NCBI RefSeq assembly: GCF_042926695.1
Contig: NZ_CP170642.1
Location: 620,001-684,000 of the forward strand
From: Lonepinella koalarum
GTDB lineage: Bacteria > Pseudomonadota > Gammaproteobacteria > Enterobacterales > Pasteurellaceae
Reading direction: 5' to 3'
Length of the DNA stretch: 64,000 nt
A program made the translations under genes and the position numbers. Position 1 is the stretch's first letter. Each line of letters opens with the position of its first letter. Positions 1 through 9,614 of the stretch are shown piece by piece. The notes beneath the pieces were generated by a model that searched no databases, was not told the origin of the DNA, and saw only the letters and a list, made by a program, of their open reading frames with translations.

Positions 1-1457
1 TATTACGTCAATTAGCGCAAGAATGTTCGCTTGCAACGGCGATTGAAGCGATGTTTACTGGCGAAAAAATTAACCGTACCGAAGATCGCGCGGTATTGCA
101 CACCGCTTTGCGTAACCGTTCAAACCAACCTATTTTAGTGGACGGCAAAGATGTCATGCCAGATGTCAACGACGTGTTAGCTAAAATGAAAGGATTCTGT
201 CAACGTGTGATTTCTGGCGAATGGAAAGGTTACACTGGCAAAGCCATTACGGATGTGGTGAATATCGGAATTGGTGGGTCCGATCTGGGGCCTTATATGG
301 TGACTGAAGCGCTACGTCCTTATAAAAATCATTTAACTATGCATTTTGTATCTAATGTGGACGGTACGCATATTGCTGAAACTTTGAAGAAAGTCAATCC
401 TGAAACTACGTTATTTTTAATTGCATCAAAAACTTTCACCACACAAGAAACCATGACTAACGCTAATTCAGCACGGGACTGGTTCTTAAATTCGGCTAAA
501 GATGAAAGCCAAGTAGCGAAACATTTTGCTGCACTTTCTACCAATGCTACCGAAGTGGCAAAATTTGGTATTGATACTGACAATATGTTCGGATTCTGGG
601 ATTGGGTAGGTGGTCGCTATTCTTTATGGTCCGCTATTGGTTTATCTATTGCCTTATCTATTGGCTTTGATAATTTCGAAGCCTTATTATCAGGTGCGCA
701 TGAAATGGATAAACATTTCCGCACTGCACCGATTGAGCAAAATATCCCAGCCACATTAGCCTTAGTTGGCTTATGGAACACTAGTTTCTTAGGTGCACAA
801 ACGGAAGCAATTTTACCTTACGACCAATATTTACACCGTTTTGCAGCCTATTTCCAACAAGGTAATATGGAATCTAATGGTAAATATGTCGGTCGTGATG
901 GCAAAGCCATTACTGATTATCAAACCGGTCCTATTATCTGGGGGGAACCGGGTACTAACGGACAACATGCGTTCTATCAATTAATTCATCAAGGTACGAG
1001 CTTGATTCCTTGTGATTTTATTGCACCCGCACAAACGCATAATCCATTAGCCGATCATCACGAAAAATTGTTATCTAACTTCTTCGCCCAAACCGAAGCC
1101 CTTGCTTTTGGCAAAACTAAACAAGAAGTGGAAGCTGAATTTGTCAAGGCAGGTAAGAACCTAGATGATGTGAAAGATATTGTGCCATTTAAAGTATTCA
1201 CCGGCAACAAACCAACTAACTCAATTTTGGTGCAAAAAATCACACCATTTAGTTTGGGGGCATTGATTGCCATGTACGAGCATAAAATTTTTGTACAAGG
1301 TGTAATTTTTAATATCTTTAGTTTTGACCAATGGGGTGTGGAGTTAGGTAAACAATTAGCTAACCGAATTTTACCTGAGTTAAAAGATAGCGAAAAAGTT
1401 ACAAGTCATGATAGCTCGACCAATGGGTTGATTAATCAGTTTAAGGCGTGGAGATAA
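1..1457 (+). CDS. pgi: Glucose-6-phosphate isomerase, 5' end cut by window edge
   Basis: Interconverts glucose-6-phosphate and fructose-6-phosphate in the cytoplasm. The frame is open from base 3 at the window edge, so the true start lies outside; about 484 residues of a roughly 550-residue enzyme are present. Both family signatures are visible: DWVGGRYSLWSAIG (about position 600) and the C-terminal FDQWGVE block (about position 1325). An in-frame ATG at 51 falls inside conserved sequence and is not the start. A hairpin with a T-run follows at 1482-1514, so the gene is probably transcriptionally separated from the polysaccharide operon downstream. Confidence 0.97.
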   Translation, partial: LRQLAQECSLATAIEAMFTGEKINRTEDRAVLHTALRNRSNQPILVDGKDVMPDVNDVLAKMKGFCQRVISGEWKGYTGKAITDVVNIGIGGSDLGPYMVTEALRPYKNHLTMHFVSNVDGTHIAETLKKVNPETTLFLIASKTFTTQETMTNANSARDWFLNSAKDESQVAKHFAALSTNATEVAKFGIDTDNMFGFWDWVGGRYSLWSAIGLSIALSIGFDNFEALLSGAHEMDKHFRTAPIEQNIPATLALVGLWNTSFLGAQTEAILPYDQYLHRFAAYFQQGNMESNGKYVGRDGKAITDYQTGPIIWGEPGTNGQHAFYQLIHQGTSLIPCDFIAPAQTHNPLADHHEKLLSNFFAQTEALAFGKTKQEVEAEFVKAGKNLDDVKDIVPFKVFTGNKPTNSILVQKITPFSLGALIAMYEHKIFVQGVIFNIFSFDQWGVELGKQLANRILPELKDSEKVTSHDSSTNGLINQFKAWR

Positions 1458-1481
1458 AATTTTTTTGAAATAATTTATGGG

Positions 1482-1514
1482 ATCTTTCTCTAGATTTAGG
1501 GAAAGATTTTTTAT
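1482..1514 (+). terminator. Rho-independent terminator after pgi
   Basis: An imperfect 9-bp stem (ATCTTTCTC paired with GGGAAAGAT) with an 8-nt loop is followed by a T-rich run. It lies 25 bp after the pgi stop. If it works, the promoter of the polysaccharide operon must lie between about 1515 and 1694. Confidence 0.75.
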
Positions 1515-1536
1515 TTTATTAAATGCTAAATAATTG

Positions 1537-1564
1537 TTTACAAAAGAATTATTTAGTGTACATT
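1537..1564 (+). promoter_or_regulatory. Candidate promoter upstream of the TTGC tract
   Basis: TTTACA (1537-1542) and TACATT (1559-1564) are separated by 16 bp, giving a moderate sigma-70 match directly before the repeat tract. A competing -10-like TATAGT (1644-1649) lies just after the tract, with TTGCTT from the repeats at -35 distance. The sequence alone does not decide which is used. Confidence 0.35.
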
Positions 1565-1643
<79 letters not shown>

Positions 1644-1694
1644 TATAGTTACTGATACAATTAGACAAATTAATTGTGTTTTAGGAAAAAATAA

Positions 1695-2765
1695 ATGAGT
1701 AATGATTTAAGCATAAATAGAAAGGATGATGAGATTGACTTAGTTGAGCTCTTTAGATCCTTATGGGATAAGAAACTGTGGATTATTTTATCTACACTTA
1801 TTTTTACTTTAATTGCGGGTATTTACGCATTTACCGCAAAAGAGCAGTGGACATCTAAAGCGGAGATTATTCCGCCTAAAGTATTAGATTTGGGTGATTA
1901 TTTTACCATAAGAAGGGAATATGCTCGTATTTTAGGTGCGGAATTTGATTCTGGTGCTTTAGGAAATGCGTTATACTCAAACTTTAACCAATTTATTTAT
2001 TCCGTTGATGAAAGATTGAATTTCTTAAAAGATTCAGAGCTATTTAAAACGCTATCAGCAAATAAGACTAAAGAACAACAAGTTGAAATTCTAAGCACGT
2101 TAGCAACGGAAAATATCTCTATTACAAAACCTGATGCTAAGAAAAATCCTGATGCCATTGGTAATCAAATTAATTTATCAGCTGAGACACCAGAACTGGC
2201 TCAGAAAACACTTTTTCAGTTAATAAATACCATTAACCAAAAAGTATTACAGTTAGAGTTAGATAGCTTTAATGTATGGTTTAATGAAAAAATTACTGAT
2301 TTAAACTTTGAGAAAGAAAAGATTGAATGGGATTTGATAACTAACGAGAATGTTCATCTTGAACATTTGAATAAAGCTTATGAGACTGCTGGAAAAGCAG
2401 GTATTAAGGAATATTCACAATTTGGCAATGATACCTTTGCTGGAGCACAAAATGTTGTAGTTAGTGATGCTAAAGTACCGTATCAATTTATGCTAGGTGA
2501 AAAGTACCTTAAAGCTCAGATTGATGTTGAGAATGAAAAAGGGATTATTTATCCAGCACGTTATTATGAAATTCAGAAGCAATTGGGGCAACTGCAACCA
2601 TTGGTAGAGAAGTTGAAAACAGCTAAAGCACAGTCTTTTCATTATTTGAGTTCTCCGAATTACCCAGTTATTAAGGATAAGCCGAAGAGAGTATTGATTT
2701 TGACGATTGGAGCGTTGTTGGGATTTCTTTTAGCTAGTCTAACAGTTTTATTGATAAAAAAATAA
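1695..2765 (+). CDS. wzz: Wzz-type polysaccharide chain-length determinant
   Basis: An inner-membrane polysaccharide co-polymerase that sets the number of repeat units added by Wzy. The 356 residues show the family layout: a cytoplasmic N-terminus rich in acidic residues, TM1 at about 28-46, a long periplasmic coiled-coil-rich domain, and TM2 at about 334-354 ending in KK. The start is supported by TAGGAAA (1681-1687) about 8 bp upstream. It is the first gene of the cluster and sits just behind the (TTGC)19 tract, so its expression is a likely target of phase variation. WzzE, FepE and Wzz proteins share this architecture, so the exact subfamily is not certain. Confidence 0.88.
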   Translation: MSNDLSINRKDDEIDLVELFRSLWDKKLWIILSTLIFTLIAGIYAFTAKEQWTSKAEIIPPKVLDLGDYFTIRREYARILGAEFDSGALGNALYSNFNQFIYSVDERLNFLKDSELFKTLSANKTKEQQVEILSTLATENISITKPDAKKNPDAIGNQINLSAETPELAQKTLFQLINTINQKVLQLELDSFNVWFNEKITDLNFEKEKIEWDLITNENVHLEHLNKAYETAGKAGIKEYSQFGNDTFAGAQNVVVSDAKVPYQFMLGEKYLKAQIDVENEKGIIYPARYYEIQKQLGQLQPLVEKLKTAKAQSFHYLSSPNYPVIKDKPKRVLILTIGALLGFLLASLTVLLIKK

Positions 2766-2795
2766 AATTCTAAAAATATTAAAATCGGAAATTAC

Positions 2796-3917
2796 ATGAA
2801 AATAAAAAATCTAATCATTTTCGGCACTCGCCCCGAAGCAATAAAAATGGCACCATTGGTAAAAGCATTTCAAAAAGACAATACTTTTGAGACGAAAGTG
2901 TGTGTAACGGCTCAACATCGTGAAATGCTCGATCAAGTATTGGATTTTTTTGAAATTCAGCCAGATTTTGATCTTGACTTAATGAAGCCAAATCAAAATC
3001 TTTACACGTTGACCGCTGATATTATTACAGGTTTGAAACCTGTTTTAGAAGAGTTTAAGCCTGACTATGTATATGTTCACGGTGATACGACTACGACAAT
3101 GGCAGCATCCATTGCAGCTTTCTATTCAGGAGCAAAAGTATGCCATATAGAAGCTGGATTGAGAACACACAACAAATATTCACCATTTCCTGAAGAGATT
3201 AATCGTCAGCTAACAGGTCGTATTGCAGAGTATCATTTTGCCCCAACGGTTACATCTAAACAAAATTTATTAGATGAAGCTATTGATGAAAAAAATATTT
3301 TAGTAACTGGAAACACTGTTATTGATGCCTTACTTGATAGTTCAGAGCGAGTTAAAGATTTAAACAATATAGAAATCAATCAGTTAAAATCAATTATTAA
3401 TCAAGATAAAAAATTGATTTTGGTTACAGGGCATCGTAGGGAAAATCATGGTCAAGGTTTTATTAATATTTGCGAAGCGTTAAAAGAAATTGCTTTAGCA
3501 GATAGCAATGTACAAATTATTTACCCAGTACATTTAAATCCAAATGTTCAAAAGCCTGTTTATGAAATTTTATCAGGTGTAGAAAATATTCAACTAATTG
3601 ATCCTTTAGCCTATCCTGCTTTTGTGTGGCTAATGAATCAATCTTATTTGATTATTACTGATTCAGGTGGTGTGCAAGAAGAGGCTCCAAGTCTAGGGAA
3701 ACCTGTATTGGTAATGCGAGATACAACTGAGCGACCAGAGGCAGTTGAGGCTGGCACAGTAATTTTGGTAGGTACTGATAAGGCTAAAATTATTACTGAA
3801 ACGCAAAAGTTATTGAATGATATTGAGCAATATCAAAGAATGAGTGCATTGCATAATCCTTATGGTGATGGCAAAGCTTGTGAAAGAATCGTTAATTTTA
3901 TTAAAAATTTAGCATAG
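2796..3917 (+). CDS. wecB: UDP-N-acetylglucosamine 2-epimerase (non-hydrolysing)
   Basis: Converts UDP-GlcNAc to UDP-ManNAc in the cytoplasm. The 373 residues match the usual length. GTRPEAIKMAPL near the N-terminus, the HGDTTTTMAA and HIEAGLRTHN blocks, PFPEEINR, the VTGHRREN catalytic-histidine region and the SGGVQEEAP nucleotide-binding loop are all present. It lies 12 bp ahead of wecC, and together they supply UDP-ManNAcA. In this context the sugar feeds the O-antigen-type unit; a role in an ECA-like polymer cannot be excluded, as no other eca genes are in the window. Confidence 0.95.
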   Translation: MKIKNLIIFGTRPEAIKMAPLVKAFQKDNTFETKVCVTAQHREMLDQVLDFFEIQPDFDLDLMKPNQNLYTLTADIITGLKPVLEEFKPDYVYVHGDTTTTMAASIAAFYSGAKVCHIEAGLRTHNKYSPFPEEINRQLTGRIAEYHFAPTVTSKQNLLDEAIDEKNILVTGNTVIDALLDSSERVKDLNNIEINQLKSIINQDKKLILVTGHRRENHGQGFINICEALKEIALADSNVQIIYPVHLNPNVQKPVYEILSGVENIQLIDPLAYPAFVWLMNQSYLIITDSGGVQEEAPSLGKPVLVMRDTTERPEAVEAGTVILVGTDKAKIITETQKLLNDIEQYQRMSALHNPYGDGKACERIVNFIKNLA

Positions 3918-3929
3918 GGTGTATAAACA

Positions 3930-5138
3930 ATGAATGTTAAAGTTGTAACAATTGGTTTGGGTTATATTGGGTTGCCAACATCGGCATTAATTGCAAATAG
4001 TGGGATTCTTGTTCATGGGGTTGATATTTCTCAAAATGTAGTAAATACAATTAATGCTGGGAAAATACATATTGTTGAACCAGAATTGGATAAAGCGGTT
4101 GCAAACGCAGTAGAAAAGGGCTTTTTAAAAGCTGATACTAAGCCTGTTGTTGCAGATACTTATTTAATTGTCGTTCCTACACCGTTTAAAGGAAATCATC
4201 AACCAGATATATCTTATGTTCAAGCTGCAACGGAAAGCATTATTCCTTTACTCAAGGAGAATGATTTATATATTATTGAATCCACGTCGCCCGTTGGCAC
4301 AACAGAAAAAATGATGGAGCTTATTTTCTCCAAACGTCCTGAATTAAAAAATAAAATCTTCTTGGCTTATTGCCCTGAAAGGGTATTGCCTGGTAATGTG
4401 ATGTATGAGCTAGTTTATAACGATCGCGTTATTGGTGGTGTAGATGAACGTTCAACTCAAAAAGCCTTAGGTTTTTATAGTCAATTTGTTAAAGGGGAAT
4501 TGCACCCTACAAATGCCCGTACTGCTGAAATGTGTAAATTAACGGAGAATGCTTCGCGAGATTCTCAAATTGCGTTTGCAAATGAACTTTCATTAATATG
4601 CGATAAAGCAGATATTAATGTGTGGGAATTGATTCGTTTAGCTAATAAGCATCCAAGGGTAAATATTTTACAACCCGGTTGTGGTGTTGGTGGGCATTGC
4701 ATCGCAGTTGATCCTTATTTTTTAACTGCTGATTTTCCTATGGAATCTCGGATGATTGCTCAAGCTCGAGAAACGAATAATTATAAATCTTTTTGGTGTG
4801 TTGAAAAAATAAAAAATGCATCTTTGGAATTTAAATTGAAACACAATCTTCAGCCATCAATTGCTTTAATGGGGTTAGCATTTAAACCTAATATTGATGA
4901 TTTGCGTGAATCACCAGCAGTGAGTATTGCTGAACGAGTTATACAAGATTTAAATCATTCTGATATTTATGTCGTAGAACCAAATGTTTCAGAACATAGA
5001 ACATTTGAATTGACGGAGTATCAGGAAGCAGCTGAGAAAGCTGATATTGTTGTTTTTTTGGTTGCTCATAATGAATTTAAAAAATTATTTTTAAATACTT
5101 CAAAAGTAATTTTAGATTTTTGTGGTGTAGGTGTTTAG
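3930..5138 (+). CDS. wecC: UDP-N-acetyl-D-mannosaminuronate dehydrogenase
   Basis: Oxidises UDP-ManNAc to UDP-ManNAcA with two NAD+. The 402-residue protein starts with the Rossmann motif GLGYIGLPTSALIA, has the middle-domain TENASRDSQIAFANEL block, and carries GCGVGGHC (residues 250-257) with the catalytic cysteine of UDP-sugar dehydrogenases. The C-terminal domain holds GLAFKPNIDDLRESPA. Its last codons overlap or abut the next gene. The product makes the polymer acidic, which fits the heparinase-like uronate-lyase fold encoded later in the cluster. Confidence 0.95.
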   Translation: MNVKVVTIGLGYIGLPTSALIANSGILVHGVDISQNVVNTINAGKIHIVEPELDKAVANAVEKGFLKADTKPVVADTYLIVVPTPFKGNHQPDISYVQAATESIIPLLKENDLYIIESTSPVGTTEKMMELIFSKRPELKNKIFLAYCPERVLPGNVMYELVYNDRVIGGVDERSTQKALGFYSQFVKGELHPTNARTAEMCKLTENASRDSQIAFANELSLICDKADINVWELIRLANKHPRVNILQPGCGVGGHCIAVDPYFLTADFPMESRMIAQARETNNYKSFWCVEKIKNASLEFKLKHNLQPSIALMGLAFKPNIDDLRESPAVSIAERVIQDLNHSDIYVVEPNVSEHRTFELTEYQEAAEKADIVVFLVAHNEFKKLFLNTSKVILDFCGVGV

Positions 5139-5142
5139 TCTG

Positions 5143-5700
5143 ATGCATTTTATCTTTAAGATCTTAAAAAAAATAATTTCTGTTATTAGATCCTTAAAAT
5201 TTTATTGTTATGTCAAAATTTGCGGAGGTAAGATTATCGGTTTGCCTAGAGTTGGTGAAAAAGTGATATGGAAATATCCCCCGCATTCTGGAATATCCAT
5301 AGGTAAGAATTTTGACATTGGTCATAATTGTTTTTTGGAAGTCCCAAAGGGAGCTAATCTGAATATAGGAGATAATGTAAAGCTCACTCACTCAGTTACC
5401 ATATCTTGTTTAAATTATATTGAAATAGGCAATGATACTTTGATTGCAGAATTTTGCAGTATAAGAGATTCTACACATAATATTAAATTAAATTCTTTAA
5501 TTAGGCATCAGCAAGCAATAAAAGGAATGATTAAGATTGGAAATGATGTGTGGGTTGGTAGAAATACTAGTATTTTTAATGACGTAACTATTAATGATGG
5601 TTGTGTCATTGGCGCAAATTCATTGTGTAGTAAAAATAGCTATGTTAAAAATACGATTAATGTAGGTATTCCGTGTTCCTATTTGAAAAACAGGATTTAA
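5143..5700 (+). CDS. Hexapeptide-repeat acyltransferase
   Basis: A left-handed beta-helix acyltransferase of about 185 residues, probably O- or N-acetylating a sugar of the repeat unit. Imperfect [LIV]-G-x4 hexapeptides run from about residue 45 (ISIGKNFDIGHN, LNIGDNVKL, IEIGNDTLI, IKIGNDVWVGRN) to NVGIPCSYL, the usual C-terminal exit of this family. The N-terminus is basic and hydrophobic, perhaps membrane-associated. An upstream GTG at 5131 that overlaps wecC is an alternative start; I prefer ATG 5143. Base composition is strikingly AT-rich compared with wecBC. Confidence 0.8.
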   Translation: MHFIFKILKKIISVIRSLKFYCYVKICGGKIIGLPRVGEKVIWKYPPHSGISIGKNFDIGHNCFLEVPKGANLNIGDNVKLTHSVTISCLNYIEIGNDTLIAEFCSIRDSTHNIKLNSLIRHQQAIKGMIKIGNDVWVGRNTSIFNDVTINDGCVIGANSLCSKNSYVKNTINVGIPCSYLKNRI

Positions 5701-5703
5701 ATA

Positions 5704-6804
5704 ATGAAAGTTTTAGTAGCAGTTCAATCCTATTCATTGCCAAATGAGAAAGTATCACATTTTTTCGTACAGGTTCGCAATATTTATTATAAGCAAGCTG
5801 GATTAGATATTGATGTTTTAAATTTTAGTGCAAAAAATGATTATGTAGTTGATGATATAAGTGTCTATTCATATAAAAGTGCGGTGGAAAAAATTGAAAA
5901 TAGAGAATATGATGTATTAATATCACATCAACCAAACCTAAAAAGTCACTTATTTTTATTTTTAAAATATGGTAAGTATTTTAAGAAAAAGATCAATGTT
6001 TTCCATGGACACGAAGTATTGAATGTCAGAAAAGTCTATTCCAAACCTTATGATTATGATAAATCAAACTCTTTAATTAAAGTTATCATACAAGAAGTGT
6101 ATGATAAAATAAAGTTATTTATTTGGAATAAGGTTTATCAACGTGATATTAAAGACACACATTATCTATTTGTAAGTAAATGGATGTATGATGAATTTTT
6201 GAAATGGACTAAAATTGAAGAATCAAAGATTTCTCCTGCTTCATCTATTACTTATAATTGTATTGGTAAGGATTTTGAGACTTTAGTATATGATCATTCA
6301 TCTAAAAAAGAATATGATTTTGTTACTATTCGTGGAAACATAGATGGGTCTAAATATTGTATTGATTTAATTAATCAGCTTGCGTTTAAAAATCCTAAAT
6401 TAAAATTTTTGATTGTCGGCAAAGGTAAATTTTGGTCTTATAATCAAAAAGCACCGAATATTGAGTGGCGAGATTCATATCTCAATCATAATGAAATTAT
6501 TGATGTTTTAAATAAATCTCGTTGTGCGTTAATGCCAACAAGAACAGATGCTCAAGGCTTAATGATGTGTGAAATGGCAACTTTTGGGATACCTGTTATT
6601 ACATCAGATATTCCTGTTTGTCATGAAGTGTTTGAATTTTTTGATAATGTCGCTTTTATTGATAATGAAAATATAAAAGGGGTTTCTTTGGAAGAAATGC
6701 TATTGGATTTGAAGAAAAAAGAACCTTATCAAAAGAATGAGAAGTATTATGCAAAAAATACTGTTGAAAAAGAAGTTGAGTTAATTAGGAATATATTGAG
6801 TTAA
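5704..6804 (+). CDS. Family 4-type glycosyltransferase
   Basis: A 366-residue GT-B glycosyltransferase, expected to add one sugar to the lipid-linked unit at the cytoplasmic face. The C-terminal half has the nucleotide-sugar site: IEWRDSYLNHNEII, then PTRTDAQGLMMCEMATFGIP, a variant of the Glu-x7-Glu motif, and ITSDIPVCHEV. The N-terminal half contains HGHEV. It lies 3 bp after the acyltransferase and 3 bp before the polymerase, so it is tightly coupled in the operon. Donor and acceptor cannot be read from the sequence. Confidence 0.82.
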   Translation: MKVLVAVQSYSLPNEKVSHFFVQVRNIYYKQAGLDIDVLNFSAKNDYVVDDISVYSYKSAVEKIENREYDVLISHQPNLKSHLFLFLKYGKYFKKKINVFHGHEVLNVRKVYSKPYDYDKSNSLIKVIIQEVYDKIKLFIWNKVYQRDIKDTHYLFVSKWMYDEFLKWTKIEESKISPASSITYNCIGKDFETLVYDHSSKKEYDFVTIRGNIDGSKYCIDLINQLAFKNPKLKFLIVGKGKFWSYNQKAPNIEWRDSYLNHNEIIDVLNKSRCALMPTRTDAQGLMMCEMATFGIPVITSDIPVCHEVFEFFDNVAFIDNENIKGVSLEEMLLDLKKKEPYQKNEKYYAKNTVEKEVELIRNILS

Positions 6805-6807
6805 GAT

Positions 6808-8097
6808 ATGGCTATCCTATTAGGAATGATGCAGTTTTTTTTGATATTATTTATATGCAAAAGAGAATATGATCATAATTCATTGAGTGTGTTTTTGTGG
6901 GCTACCTTATTGATGATGTTTGGTATTCCACATCTATTAACCACATTCTCAAATGAAACGGGGTATTTACCTTGGGTAATTGATGATGCTTCGGTTTTTG
7001 TTATAGGTTTTTGTTTTATCTATATTCTAGCTAGAGAAACATTATCAATCTTGTTTTTATCTAAAAAGACGAAGGTCAGGGCATTTGAAGTTTTCGATCA
7101 TTCTTTAACGGTTATGCGGATTTTGTTTTGGGGGCTATTTTTTGTTGTTTTTTATAAATTGTATGAAATATATCAATTTGCAGGCTCTCTATTATCTTCA
7201 TCTTGGGGTTCTGGGCGAGAAATGATATTAGAGCAGGATTATTTGTCTTTTTCTAAGCTTATTCTGAGTTTGTATTATCCTTTCTCATCAGCTTTATTGT
7301 ATGCTCTAATTATAAAAAATAAAAAATATACTATATTATCAGCACTTCTTATTATGATGTGTGTGTTGTTTACTCGTAACAGGATAGAAGTGTTGCCCCT
7401 GTTGATTTGCGTGATGATTTATCTTTTATATGTGAAGAGAAATATGACATTTGGGAAAATAGCCTTATTTGGTTTTATTGCTGTTTTTTCTTTGTATTTG
7501 ATTAATGCACTATTGATGTTCAGATATTATGGAACAGTTGATACGTTTTTAAATAGTTTTAATTTTTCAGAATTTAATAGGCAAGTTTTAGAACATATTT
7601 CTAGTGGTCAAGGTGAATTAAGCTTAAGAGAAGTTTTTTATTACTTTATAAATAATAACAACAACTTTTCGAATTTTAATGAAGGGCATACTTATATAAG
7701 AATGTTGATGGTTTTGATTCCTAGCGGTTTGGCATTTGGTTTAAAACCCCCTGATTTTGCGATCTCTATGGGATCAGCATATCGTTCTGATTTAGTAGGC
7801 TTTAGTACCCATCCAACCTTATTTGGTGATTGTTATGCTAATTTAGGTGACTATGGTATTTTTTTAGGCATCTTTTGGGCATTTTATGTAGTGGCTTTTG
7901 ATCATTTAGTTTCAGCTCAAAAGAGTCGTTTTTTTAAATTAGTCTTATTAGTTTCTGTAGCTTGCTCTTATATTATTATGGGAAGAGGTTCAGTTTATAA
8001 TGCATTTTCTATATTGGTATTTAGCATTATTCTCTCCTATTTTATTTATTGTATGTTAAAACTGGTGTTCAATAAGAATTTGAGGAAGAGATTATGA
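6808..8097 (+). CDS. wzy: O-antigen polysaccharide polymerase (Wzy-like)
   Basis: A 429-residue multispanning membrane protein with about 10-12 hydrophobic segments and a large hydrophilic loop at about residues 245-345. This is the topology of Wzy polymerases, which join undecaprenyl-linked repeat units in the periplasm. Wzy sequences are very divergent, so the call rests on topology, size and position between a glycosyltransferase and the flippase. Charged or polar motifs after the loop (SMGSAYRSDLVGFSTHPT) and near the C-terminus (MGRGSVYNAF) resemble oligosaccharide repeat-unit polymerases. The gene is very AT-rich, like its neighbours. Confidence 0.75.
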   Translation: MAILLGMMQFFLILFICKREYDHNSLSVFLWATLLMMFGIPHLLTTFSNETGYLPWVIDDASVFVIGFCFIYILARETLSILFLSKKTKVRAFEVFDHSLTVMRILFWGLFFVVFYKLYEIYQFAGSLLSSSWGSGREMILEQDYLSFSKLILSLYYPFSSALLYALIIKNKKYTILSALLIMMCVLFTRNRIEVLPLLICVMIYLLYVKRNMTFGKIALFGFIAVFSLYLINALLMFRYYGTVDTFLNSFNFSEFNRQVLEHISSGQGELSLREVFYYFINNNNNFSNFNEGHTYIRMLMVLIPSGLAFGLKPPDFAISMGSAYRSDLVGFSTHPTLFGDCYANLGDYGIFLGIFWAFYVVAFDHLVSAQKSRFFKLVLLVSVACSYIIMGRGSVYNAFSILVFSIILSYFIYCMLKLVFNKNLRKRL

Positions 8098-9614
8098 TGG
8101 CCAAAAAAGGCATTATATATTCTGTGCTAACTATATTTTCAGTTAGTATTTTCTCTAAAATAATTGGTTTTTTTAGAGAAATGGCTCTTGCCAACTATTT
8201 TGGTACATCACTTTCTATAGATATGTATTATTTCTCATACGGTGTCTTTTTTGCTTTGTCTAGCATTGTCGGGGCATCTATTGGTTTAGGTTATATCTCA
8301 ACTCATGGTAGAAACAAGAAATTATTTGGAGAAAAATGGTTAGATAAATCTTTTGAAAGTTTTAATTATACATTATGTATATCTTTGCTTATTTCTGTAC
8401 TGTTTTTTGTTTTTTCAAAATCAGTAGCAAGTATGGTAGCAGGAAACTATTCTTTAGAAGAGTTAAGCATCTTGTCAGATTACATAAAAATAAACTCTTT
8501 GGCATTTTTTTTTCAATCACTGTCTTTTTTTCTCATTAGTATTTTAAATGCAGAAAAAAGATTTGGTATTGGTGAGCTTGCAGGTGTGGTTTATAGTATT
8601 GTTGTACTCAGCACCCTATTTTTATTTTATCATCAGTATGGTATAGATGCGATTATTTATAGTTTTCTTATCTCTTCAATAGTAACTTTTATTACTTTGT
8701 ATGGGGTGGTTTATGGTTATAAATATAAGATTACAAGCGTAAATTTTAAAACTAACTCTATTATTTCACTTTCTACCTTAGTGGGAAGTAGTATGATATA
8801 TATAGGTCAGATTTACGATCGTACTATAGCTACAAATTTATCTGAAGGGAGCTTGTCAGCACTTAATTATTCAGGAAATATACATAGCTTGGTTAATACA
8901 TTTCTTATTATCTCAGTTGTAAATGTAATATATAGTGAATTTGTCTCCATTGATAAAGATAGAGATGATTTTTTGCATAAGATAAATGCCCTATTTAATA
9001 ATTCAATTAGTGTGTTTATTGTGATTTTATTACCTGTTAGCCTATTTTTGTTTGCTTTCTCTCAATATATTGTATCAATAGTGTTTGAAAGAGGAGCGTT
9101 TAATAATGAATCAGTCGTAATGACAAGCGATGTATTTAAAATGTATGTCATCGGAACTGTTTTTTTTGCAATTAACAATTTATCTGTAAGGTTATTTTAT
9201 TCCTTGAATGATAGGAAACTACCTATTATTACTGGTATTGCATTTTTATTATTAAATATGCTGATTTGCTATGTGTTTTCAAATTATTGGGGAGTAAGTG
9301 GTATTTCTCTTGCAGTATCAATTACTGGGATATGTTCAACTATAGTTCTAATTTCGTTTTTAGCGTCTAAATACCGTATTTTTCTTGAAAGTAGGGTCTA
9401 TGTGGATGTAGTTAAGGTCTCTATTTTTTGCTTATTAGCATATTTAATACTTGATTATACTATGCAATGTATAGAACTAGATGGGATAGGCAAAATACAA
9501 ACATCAGCGTATTTGGCTATAATGTTTATGATATATATCGCATCATATCTTTTGTATTGTTTGGTTTTAAATGTCAGTGTGGTTCGTAATTTTGCAAGAG
9601 GGTTAATACGATGA
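8094..9614 (+). CDS. MurJ/MviN-type lipid-linked oligosaccharide flippase (Wzx role)
   Basis: A 506-residue integral membrane protein with about 13-14 hydrophobic segments. The N-terminal SKIIGFFREMALANYFG block is the hallmark of the MurJ/MviN branch of the MOP superfamily, rather than the usual Wzx branch. The central SLSALNYSGNIHSLVNTFLI also fits MurJ. Because the gene overlaps wzy by 4 bp inside a polysaccharide cluster, I infer that it flips the polymer repeat unit and is not the housekeeping lipid II flippase. A conventional Wzx is not seen in the window. Confidence 0.8.
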   Translation: MMAKKGIIYSVLTIFSVSIFSKIIGFFREMALANYFGTSLSIDMYYFSYGVFFALSSIVGASIGLGYISTHGRNKKLFGEKWLDKSFESFNYTLCISLLISVLFFVFSKSVASMVAGNYSLEELSILSDYIKINSLAFFFQSLSFFLISILNAEKRFGIGELAGVVYSIVVLSTLFLFYHQYGIDAIIYSFLISSIVTFITLYGVVYGYKYKITSVNFKTNSIISLSTLVGSSMIYIGQIYDRTIATNLSEGSLSALNYSGNIHSLVNTFLIISVVNVIYSEFVSIDKDRDDFLHKINALFNNSISVFIVILLPVSLFLFAFSQYIVSIVFERGAFNNESVVMTSDVFKMYVIGTVFFAINNLSVRLFYSLNDRKLPIITGIAFLLLNMLICYVFSNYWGVSGISLAVSITGICSTIVLISFLASKYRIFLESRVYVDVVKVSIFCLLAYLILDYTMQCIELDGIGKIQTSAYLAIMFMIYIASYLLYCLVLNVSVVRNFARGLIR

